Shown in pieces: positions 1 to 5,069 of a DNA stretch of 5,641 bases. Under the pieces are notes generated by a model that saw only the letters and a list, made by a program, of their open reading frames with translations, did not search any database and was not told the origin of the DNA. The stretch is from Candidatus Heimdallarchaeota archaeon AB_125 (GTDB taxonomy: Archaea > Asgardarchaeota > Heimdallarchaeia > Heimdallarchaeales > Heimdallarchaeaceae). How positions within the stretch are numbered: position 1 is the first letter of the stretch; each line of letters starts with the position of its first letter. Position numbers and translations under genes: made by a program. The DNA lies in NCBI GenBank assembly GCA_001940755.1, contig MEHH01000194.1:1-5641 (forward strand), given 5' to 3'.

Positions 1-21
1 TATGAGTGGAGTTTGAGAAAT

Positions 22-33
22 AACATTTTTAAA
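22..33 (-). promoter_or_regulatory. Possible TATA element for a gene beyond the left edge
   Basis: Read on the minus strand this is TTTAAAAATGTT. The same 12 bases form the proposed TATA region of the regulator promoter at 1166-1177. It lies directly after the VOC gene stop codon. A start of transcription about 27 bases downstream would fall at the very edge of the window, so the gene it would serve is not visible. A/T-rich 12-mers can recur by chance in such DNA, so this is a weak call. Confidence 0.3.
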
Positions 34-34
34 C

Positions 35-406
35 TTATTTTCGTTGGGAAAATTGTATCCAATTTCCTTCAATATCTTTGATAGTCGCAACGAGTGTAGG
101 TCCAACATCAACTATCTTCTGTGATCTATGAAATTCAATCCCTTTTGTTTCAAGTTTTTTGACATAAGATTCTAGATCACTGACCTTAAATGAAATCATA
201 ATTTTTTGCAGTTCTACTCCTGAACGTTTATCTCCTATACTATCTAAAGCAAAACGAGATGGAGTTGTTTCAGGAAAAGAGAATTCTTGCCAATGTAAAT
301 CAGGTGTGAAAAAACCAGAATCCAACTCAAGAACCTCTGTATACCATTTTTTCATTTTTACTGGATCTTTAACATGAATAAAAACAACATCTATACCAGT
401 TATCAT
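35..406 (-). CDS. VOC (glyoxalase/bleomycin-resistance fold) superfamily protein
   Basis: A 123-residue protein, the usual size of a two-module VOC-fold polypeptide. Module 1 runs from 'GIDVVFIHVKDP' to about residue 60, with W21-Y22 in the conserved helix and 'WQEFSF' at 39-44. Module 2 starts at 'KIMISFKVSDLESYVKKLETKGI' (68-90) and ends with 'IKDIEGNWIQFSQ' (109-121), the typical 'DPdGN..el' closing strand. Of the four usual metal-ligand positions, H11 and probably E41 are present, but the third is S72 (often His) and the last is Q118 (often Glu). A metal-dependent glyoxalase or dioxygenase is therefore doubtful, and a ligand-binding or sequestering role, as in bleomycin-resistance proteins, is possible. 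The ATG at 404-406 fits a TATA box 26-33 bases upstream, giving an almost leaderless mRNA. It follows the regulator gene by 25 bases, and the divergent exporter suggests a shared detoxification role. The ligand is unknown. Confidence 0.85.
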   Translation of the reverse strand: MITGIDVVFIHVKDPVKMKKWYTEVLELDSGFFTPDLHWQEFSFPETTPSRFALDSIGDKRSGVELQKIMISFKVSDLESYVKKLETKGIEFHRSQKIVDVGPTLVATIKDIEGNWIQFSQRK

Positions 407-431
407 TTCAAGAAATAATTGTAGTTTTTGG

Positions 432-439
432 TTATATAA
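432..439 (-). promoter_or_regulatory. TATA box of the VOC gene, overlapping the regulator stop codon
   Basis: The palindromic octamer TTATATAA lies 26-33 bases before the VOC ATG and is preceded on the minus strand by A-rich AGCAAAA as a possible BRE. At usual archaeal spacing transcription would begin at about 406-412, making a leaderless or near-leaderless message. The element includes the TAA stop codon of the upstream regulator (432-434). The VOC gene can thus be expressed independently, though read-through from the regulator is also possible. Confidence 0.55.
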
Positions 440-1127
440 TTTTGCTTCTTTTCAAATCTTCTTCAAAATCTGGTAAATTCTTCATTAACAGTATAAAGTT
501 TAATGCAGGCATTAGAAACCTCAAATCTTCATATGTAATATCTTCTGAGAATTCTGCAATTTCCTTTGAATATGAGGTAAATAAGTTCTCCAAATCTTGA
601 CTAACTTTCTTTTCTATCGAGGCTAATATTTCTACTATATTTTTAATATTCGGTTTAGGTTTTTGATTCATTAATCCTATGAACTTTGAAAGAAATTTCA
701 AAGAAGGTTTGATTGAATCTGATTCTAATAAAGGTTCTTTTCCACCAATATAAAAAAAGAGTTTTGATGTTCGACCATAGAGAATTTCTGCTGCTCTCTG
801 ATTTTTTGTATATCGCTTACCTGCTTCAACTACAAAACCGTTTTCCTTTAGTTTTTTCAAATATTTGTAAAGTGTTTTAGCTTGTCTGGACATTTTTTCT
901 ACTAGAACTTCACTCTCTTTTCTAGGAAGATTCATTTTCTTAATTTTCTCTTTTACTATTTCATTATAATCAATAACTAGCTCATTAACGGTTTTAGGTC
1001 CATTACGTAATGCTACTACTATAGGTTCCAAATTTGGTTTCTCAAGCATTCTGTATCTCTCTTCCTCTCTGATTATTTCAACTGTTTCGCATACATAATC
1101 AGAATATATCTCATCCCTGAAATTCAT
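432..1127 (-). CDS. Winged helix-turn-helix transcriptional regulator (ArsR-like), divergent to the exporter
   Basis: A 231-residue protein when started at the ATG of 1125-1127. A longer TTG start at 1137-1139 would add four residues; ATG is preferred because it leaves a leader of about 20 bases from the predicted promoter. Residues about 29-127 form a winged-helix domain: 'LEPIVVALRNGPKTVNEL' (33-50) as the first helices, a charged linker helix 'NEIVKEKIKKMNLPRKESEV' (55-74), the recognition helix region 'KTLYKYLKKLKENGFV' (84-99), and a wing with 'LYGRTSKLFFY' (116-126). The remaining hundred residues are mostly helical and charged, and probably serve dimerisation or effector sensing; no known ligand domain is recognised. 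Two matching palindromes lie in the shared upstream region, so autoregulation and control of the divergent exporter are likely. The family match is by architecture, and the inducer is unknown. Confidence 0.8.
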   Translation of the reverse strand: MNFRDEIYSDYVCETVEIIREEERYRMLEKPNLEPIVVALRNGPKTVNELVIDYNEIVKEKIKKMNLPRKESEVLVEKMSRQAKTLYKYLKKLKENGFVVEAGKRYTKNQRAAEILYGRTSKLFFYIGGKEPLLESDSIKPSLKFLSKFIGLMNQKPKPNIKNIVEILASIEKKVSQDLENLFTSYSKEIAEFSEDITYEDLRFLMPALNFILLMKNLPDFEEDLKRSKII

Positions 1128-1169
1128 GTCTATTCCCAAATTTTTCTCTAAAACTCAATCTCATCAACA

Positions 1170-1184
1170 TTTTTAAAGTTTCGC
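1170..1184 (-). promoter_or_regulatory. Regulator promoter (BRE + TATA)
   Basis: On the minus strand the order is GCGAAAC (1178-1184, purine-rich BRE-like) followed by TTTAAAAA (1170-1177). Transcription is expected near 1147, giving a leader of about 20 bases to the ATG at 1127 or about 8 to the TTG at 1139. The BRE-like bases are one arm of the palindrome at 1178-1199, so a protein bound there would block TFB and TBP. Confidence 0.55.
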
Positions 1185-1199
1185 CCAGTGCAGAGAAAC
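1178..1199. promoter_or_regulatory. Operator-like palindrome, copy 1, between the divergent promoters
   Basis: A 22-bp element of form GTTTCGC-N8-GAGAAAC. Its five outer bases are perfectly self-complementary and 6 of the outer 7 pairs match. It is repeated in inverted orientation at 1224-1245. Its left arm is the BRE of the regulator promoter and its right arm is the BRE of the exporter promoter, so one bound dimer could shut both. The natural candidate binder is the adjacent winged-helix protein. Confidence 0.6.
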
Positions 1200-1208
1200 G
1201 TTTATATA
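1195..1208 (+). promoter_or_regulatory. Exporter promoter (BRE + TATA)
   Basis: GAAACG (1195-1200) followed by TTTATATA (1201-1208) is a good archaeal BRE/TATA pair and the clearest promoter in the window. Transcription is expected around 1230-1235, giving a leader of roughly 25 bases before the ATG at 1259. The BRE overlaps operator copy 1, and the predicted start lies within operator copy 2. Confidence 0.7.
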
Positions 1209-1223
1209 TTTCTCAATAGCATA

Positions 1224-1245
1224 GTTTCTCCAGAACGAGCGAAAC
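1224..1245. promoter_or_regulatory. Operator-like palindrome, copy 2, at the exporter transcript start
   Basis: A 22-bp element of form GTTTCTC-N8-GCGAAAC. Its reverse complement matches copy 1 (1178-1199) at 16 of 22 positions, including all seven bases at each end; the differences are confined to the middle eight. Centre-to-centre spacing is 46 bp with the exporter TATA box between them. Occupancy would block initiation or early elongation of the exporter gene but not directly the regulator gene. Confidence 0.6.
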
Positions 1246-1258
1246 TAATGTGGTTTAA

Positions 1259-2704
1259 ATGACAAACGTAGTTGAAAATGAAAATAATACTGAATATAAC
1301 CTTAGAGGTTATATCGTTTTCTGGTCAGGACAACTAGTATCGCTTCTTGGTACATCAATTATTCAATTTGTAATTATATGGTGGATAACTGTTAGAACAC
1401 AAAGTGCTTTGTTTTTAGCATATGCAAACCTAGCAGGATTTCTACCTTTAATAGTTATTACTCCTTTAGCTGGTGTTTTTGTAGATAGATGGAAACGCAA
1501 GAAATTAATCGGTTCAGTTGATTTTCTACAAGCAGTAGTAACAGTAGGAATGATTTTCATTTTTATGTATGAGTTTAAGATTTTCCAATTTTCAAATCAT
1601 GCTTTAAACTTGAGTGTTTACAACAGACTTCTGGGAATGACTGATCCTGTCACAATGTTAGTTAATACAGGACCTTTTGAGTTAGTATGGGTCGTGTTAG
1701 CTGTTTTAGCAATAAGAAGTGTGTTCCAAGCATTTCAAGGACCAGCTATCCAAGCAATTACCCCCTTAATGGTTCCTCGAAAGCATCTAAATAAATTCAA
1801 CAGTGTTAATTTTTTAACTAATAGCGTTATTTTTCTGATTGGACCTGTAGTTGCAGCTTTACTTTATGCTATCCCGAATGTTAGTATTGCTGATCTTTTG
1901 TGGATTGATGCAGCAACATTTCTTTTTGCAGTGATTCCACTTCTAGCTGTAAAGATTCCCGAAATTGCTAAGGTAATTGAGAAGAAGGTAAAAGAAACGA
2001 AATTCTGGACTGACTTCAAAGAGGGAATTGTATTCATTAAAAATAAGAAAGGCTTACTAGCTTTACTTGGTGTATTCACAGGAGCAAACCTATTTATCAC
2101 ACCACTTTTTACATTAATGAATCTATATGTAGGTGTTACTCTTCAAGGTGGAGTAACAGATCTAGCTTTTTCGATGGCTTTCTTTCAAGCAGGCATGATT
2201 GTCTCATCTGTTGTATTTATTTTCTGGAAAGGTTTTGATAAAAAAGTTATAGGGGTTGCAGGAGGGATATTATTTACGTATCTAGGATTTCTTATGGTTT
2301 CTTTAACACCAGTGAAAATGTTCTGGTTTTTAGGAATAGGATTATTTATTATGGGATTTACACTTCCTATGATGAATCTCTCAAGTCAATTTATTTGGCA
2401 GACGGTAGTTCCTATTGAAAAAATGGGTAGAGTCATGTCTGTAAGACAAACTCTTGCGCAATTCTCTGCACCATTAGGAATGATATTAGCTGGAGTAATT
2501 GCTGAATCAGCTAATGCTATTAGACCTGTTTTCTGGGGGTCGATTGTTGGTGGATTAATTGTCTTGGCAATCTCATGGTTCTTTACCAATATGAGACAAG
2601 TTCAAGAAACTGATGATTTCAAGAAACCTGACTTACAAGAACAGATATTATCAGATACAGGAAAGGATCAACCAGCTCCAGTTCAAAGTTCAACTGAGAA
2701 CTGA
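1259..2704 (+). CDS. Major facilitator superfamily exporter, DHA3 (MefA-like) type
   Basis: A 481-residue membrane protein with about twelve predicted helices, probably exporting a drug or other amphipathic compound by proton antiport. The first helix region 'FWSGQLVSLLGTSIIQFVIIWWIT' (21-44) and 'SALFLAYANLAGFLPLIVITPLAG' (49-72) resemble macrolide pumps of the MefA/DHA3 type. Motif A is clear as 'GVFVDRWKRKKL' (72-83). The family signature between TM4 and TM5, 'FQGPAIQAITPLMVP' (159-173), and 'GPVVAALLY' (195-203) are also present. A cytoplasmic loop (about 232-262) separates the two halves, and the last 35 or so residues form a hydrophilic tail. Unlike short-loop relatives, the segment after TM3 (about 105-140) is long and would be extracellular. 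The ATG at 1259 follows a strong promoter; no Shine-Dalgarno is evident. Its substrate cannot be read from sequence. A T-run follows the stop. Confidence 0.9.
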   Translation: MTNVVENENNTEYNLRGYIVFWSGQLVSLLGTSIIQFVIIWWITVRTQSALFLAYANLAGFLPLIVITPLAGVFVDRWKRKKLIGSVDFLQAVVTVGMIFIFMYEFKIFQFSNHALNLSVYNRLLGMTDPVTMLVNTGPFELVWVVLAVLAIRSVFQAFQGPAIQAITPLMVPRKHLNKFNSVNFLTNSVIFLIGPVVAALLYAIPNVSIADLLWIDAATFLFAVIPLLAVKIPEIAKVIEKKVKETKFWTDFKEGIVFIKNKKGLLALLGVFTGANLFITPLFTLMNLYVGVTLQGGVTDLAFSMAFFQAGMIVSSVVFIFWKGFDKKVIGVAGGILFTYLGFLMVSLTPVKMFWFLGIGLFIMGFTLPMMNLSSQFIWQTVVPIEKMGRVMSVRQTLAQFSAPLGMILAGVIAESANAIRPVFWGSIVGGLIVLAISWFFTNMRQVQETDDFKKPDLQEQILSDTGKDQPAPVQSSTEN

Positions 2705-2707
2705 TAA

Positions 2708-2719
2708 TCTTTTTTTCTT
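2708..2719 (+). terminator. Poly-T terminator after the exporter gene
   Basis: Four bases past the TGA stop comes TCTTTTTTTCTT, with a run of seven T. Archaeal transcription commonly ends at such T-tracts without a hairpin. A fresh promoter for the next gene begins about 15 bases later, which agrees with a unit boundary here. Confidence 0.5.
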
Positions 2720-2730
2720 ATTATATCTGA

Positions 2731-2742
2731 AAAGTTTTAATA
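2731..2742 (+). promoter_or_regulatory. Promoter of the saccharopine-dehydrogenase-family gene
   Basis: AAAG followed by TTTTAATA forms a BRE/TATA-like pair. Transcription is expected about 27 bases after the TATA centre, at about 2764, leaving only some 11 bases before the TTG start at 2775. Confidence 0.5.
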
Positions 2743-2774
2743 TTGTATTGATTTTACGCTCTTGTGATTGAAAA

Positions 2775-3911
2775 TTGAAAGTAATTGTCTTGGGTGCAGG
2801 ACTAGTTGGAAATGTTATTGCACAAGATCTTGCTGAAGATTCAAATGTGCAAGTCACTGTAGCAGACATTAATGAAAGAGCTTTGAAGTTACTTCAAGAA
2901 AAAGTAGACCTACAAATAGTAACAGTTGATTTATCAAATCAAGAGATGATCAAGACAATAATTGAAGATCAGGATTTAGTTATTGGAGCTTTGCCTGGTT
3001 TCATGGGTTACGAAACACTAAAAACTGTTATTGAACAAGGAAAAGATGTAGTTGATATCTCATTCTTTGAGGAAGATCCTTTTTCATTAGATGAATTAGC
3101 AAAAGAGAAAGGAGTAACAGCAGTTGTTGACTGTGGAATTGCTCCTGGGTTAAGTAATATTATTTTAGGTCATGTAGATTCAGTATTTGATCAAACAGAT
3201 AATTTTCTATGTTTTGTTGGAGGGTTACCTCAAGTCAGAGAGTGGCCATTTGAATATAAAGCTCCTTTTTCACCTTCGGATGTAATAGAGATATATATCC
3301 GTTTAGCACACTATATTGAAGATGGTGAAGAAGTTATTAAGCCAGCTCTGTCTGAGCCTGAATTGCTAGAATTTGATGAGGTAGGAACATTAGAAGCTTT
3401 CAATACAGATGGATTAAGAACACTTATTCGAACTTTTGATATACCTAATATGAAAGAAAAAACTCTTCGATATCCAGGACACATCGAAAAAATGAGAATG
3501 CTTAGAGAAACAGGATTCTTTGACATACAAGAAGTAGATATCAAAGGAATCAAAGTATCTCCAAGAGATTTAAGTTCCAAACTTCTTTTTAAAATGTGGA
3601 AAATGGAGCCAGGAGATGAAGATTTAACAGTTATGAGAATCATAATTGAAGGATTGAAAGATGAAGGCAAAATTCGATATAGTTACGAGATGTTAGACAA
3701 ATATGATAAACAGAAGAATATAATTTCAATGGCAAGAACTACCGGATATACATGTACAGCAGTTGTAAAAGCAATTTTGACTGGCAAATATGAAGAGAAA
3801 GGAATTATTCCTCCTGAATACTTAGGTAAGAATTCAGAAGTCTATCACAGTATTATAGACTACCTTGCTAAAAGAAATGTTATTTTATCAGAAAAAATTG
3901 AAGATCTTTAG
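2775..3911 (+). CDS. Saccharopine dehydrogenase family oxidoreductase (LYS9-like)
   Basis: A 378-residue NAD(P)-dependent oxidoreductase of the saccharopine reductase / carboxynorspermidine synthase family. The N-terminal Rossmann domain starts at once with 'VIVLGAGLVG' (3-12); an acidic D31 at the end of the second strand suggests NAD(H) preference. 'GALPGFMG' (71-78), 'VVDCGIAPGLSN' (117-128), 'FVGGLP' (147-152) and 'YKAPFSPSDVIEIY' (161-174) match the family core. 'FNTDGLRTL' (209-217), 'TLRYPGHIEKMRMLRETG' (230-247) and 'MARTTGY' (319-325) mark the catalytic and C-terminal parts. Length is normal for a stand-alone enzyme. The start must be TTG at 2775: an in-frame TGA sits at 2769-2771 and the Rossmann strand begins two residues later. 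The substrate is unclear: no lysine-pathway or polyamine gene accompanies it. The neighbours are a radical SAM enzyme and a Gfo/Idh oxidoreductase on the same strand. Confidence 0.88.
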   Translation: MKVIVLGAGLVGNVIAQDLAEDSNVQVTVADINERALKLLQEKVDLQIVTVDLSNQEMIKTIIEDQDLVIGALPGFMGYETLKTVIEQGKDVVDISFFEEDPFSLDELAKEKGVTAVVDCGIAPGLSNIILGHVDSVFDQTDNFLCFVGGLPQVREWPFEYKAPFSPSDVIEIYIRLAHYIEDGEEVIKPALSEPELLEFDEVGTLEAFNTDGLRTLIRTFDIPNMKEKTLRYPGHIEKMRMLRETGFFDIQEVDIKGIKVSPRDLSSKLLFKMWKMEPGDEDLTVMRIIIEGLKDEGKIRYSYEMLDKYDKQKNIISMARTTGYTCTAVVKAILTGKYEEKGIIPPEYLGKNSEVYHSIIDYLAKRNVILSEKIEDL

Positions 3912-3921
3912 AATCCACAAA

Positions 3922-3931
3922 GAATAATAAT
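3922..3931 (+). promoter_or_regulatory. Possible TATA element for the radical SAM gene
   Basis: GAATAATAAT, preceded by CACAAA, lies in the 52-base gap between the two genes. Usual spacing would put the transcript start at about 3953, 11 bases before the ATG. The match is weaker than the other promoters, and co-transcription with the upstream gene is equally possible. Confidence 0.3.
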
Positions 3932-3963
3932 CCATTCCTCCTATTTATTTTAGTGTTTCTTGG

Positions 3964-5025
3964 ATGACTCAATCTTCTTTGCAAAAGTGTAATATGGTTG
4001 AACAAGGATATCAACCAGGTTCATGTACTGTTCAGACTAAAGAAGGTTCAAAGAAAAGAGCTTGTGATGTAACATTTAGAAAGTCGCTTGAAGGTTTTTC
4101 TGAGAGAATTATTAAATCAATGCATCTCTCGCGTCCAGAGGATTATTTTTCTATATATCAGAGTGGTTGTAATCACAGCTGTTTGAAATGTCATTCCTAC
4201 GAATTTAGCAAGCATGTTAATGGTATCTGGAAAAGCTCTAATGAATTGGCAGAAGCAACGCTTGAATACTACAAACAAGTTACAGTATTTGAACCTCGAG
4301 AGAGAGCAACAACATGGCACGCTAATGATCTTTGCAGGCATTGTGGATCATGTATCCTAACTGGTGAATTTTCAGAGAAATGTCCGAAAAAACTCAAGAA
4401 AGATCAAGTTATTTTAAGTCCACAAGGATTTGGTCCTGCTAGAAACATTGTAGCATTTACAGGGGGAGATATAATGTGCAAGCCAGATTATTATGTTGAA
4501 GTTACAAAAAAGATTAAAGCGGAACATGATGATTTATGGATTCTCTTGGAAACAAATGGGTATGGACTAACTCCAAAAAATCTAGAAGAGTATGCATCTG
4601 CTGGAGTTGATTCCTTCTGGTTAGACATCAAAGCATTTTCTAATGAGACTTATAGAAAGCTGTGTGGTACTTCAAACAAACAGATATTGGAAAGTGTTCA
4701 AAGGATAATAGATTTAGATTTTACTTTGGAAATCCTAACTCTTTATATTCCAGGATTAGTGGAAACAGATGAACACGAGAAAATTGCAGAATTAATCAAT
4801 GAGGTTGATTCAAAAATTCCTACTACACTATTAGCTTTCTTTCCATGTTACAAGCTATCTCAACCAGTTTATAGAGGTCCAACAGTACTTGAGATGGTAA
4901 AAAGTTTTCAAGCAATGAGAACAAAAGGTATAGAAAATATGCGAATCGGAAATCTTGGTGTGTTTGTCAGAACAACTAGAGATCTAGAATATCTTGAGGA
5001 AACTTTGGGTCCGAAATACTACTAA
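3964..5025 (+). CDS. Radical SAM protein, glycyl-radical-enzyme-activase-like, with an extra four-Cys cluster motif
   Basis: A 353-residue enzyme expected to bind a 4Fe-4S cluster and S-adenosylmethionine. The radical SAM motif is C69-x3-C73-x2-C76 ('GCNHSCLKC'). Next comes a second cluster motif C124-x2-C127-x2-C130-x9-C140-P, in the place where pyruvate formate-lyase activases of the larger type carry a ferredoxin insert, but with one cluster set rather than two. 'AFTGGD' (164-169) is the SAM-binding GGE-type motif in a GGD form. 'LLETNGYG' (193-200) and the 'GVDSFWLDIKAFSNETYRKLCG' region (about 214-235) are typical of the activase family. About 60 residues precede the first cluster and contain C9, C21 and C34. 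No glycyl radical enzyme is visible nearby, so the target protein or small substrate is unknown. The ATG at 3964 is the only good start; no Shine-Dalgarno is evident. Confidence 0.88.
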   Translation: MTQSSLQKCNMVEQGYQPGSCTVQTKEGSKKRACDVTFRKSLEGFSERIIKSMHLSRPEDYFSIYQSGCNHSCLKCHSYEFSKHVNGIWKSSNELAEATLEYYKQVTVFEPRERATTWHANDLCRHCGSCILTGEFSEKCPKKLKKDQVILSPQGFGPARNIVAFTGGDIMCKPDYYVEVTKKIKAEHDDLWILLETNGYGLTPKNLEEYASAGVDSFWLDIKAFSNETYRKLCGTSNKQILESVQRIIDLDFTLEILTLYIPGLVETDEHEKIAELINEVDSKIPTTLLAFFPCYKLSQPVYRGPTVLEMVKSFQAMRTKGIENMRIGNLGVFVRTTRDLEYLEETLGPKYY

Positions 5026-5069
5026 TATTGACAAAGGGAAAAAAACAAAAAGACTCAAATTAAGAAAAG

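Noticed and set aside
1128..1139. TTG at 1137-1139 as the regulator start
   Set aside because: It adds only four residues and TTG is less favoured than the ATG at 1125-1127, which leaves a more ordinary leader. It is not excluded.
1363..1560. Minus-strand open frame of 65 codons inside the exporter gene
   Set aside because: It is antisense to well-conserved transporter motifs, has no promoter or family resemblance, and is expected as a shadow of a hydrophobic coding sequence.
1864..2100. Minus-strand open frame of 78 codons inside the exporter gene
   Set aside because: It lies fully within the exporter TM6-TM7 coding region and has no recognisable domain.
3311..3670. Minus-strand open frame of 119 codons inside the saccharopine-dehydrogenase-family gene
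   Set aside because: It is serine-rich and of low complexity, opposite a conserved enzyme, and without its own promoter.
3931..3951. Pyrimidine-rich stretch after the saccharopine-dehydrogenase-family gene, as a possible terminator
   Set aside because: The T-runs are short and interrupted by A and C, so a terminator cannot be supported and read-through into the radical SAM gene stays open.
4117..4341. Minus-strand open frame of 74 codons inside the radical SAM gene
   Set aside because: It is antisense to both cysteine cluster motifs, so it is a shadow frame.
5022..5030. TAATATT near the end of the radical SAM gene, as a promoter for the Gfo/Idh gene
   Set aside because: There is no convincing BRE next to it and the purine-rich gap gives no other signal; co-transcription is as likely.
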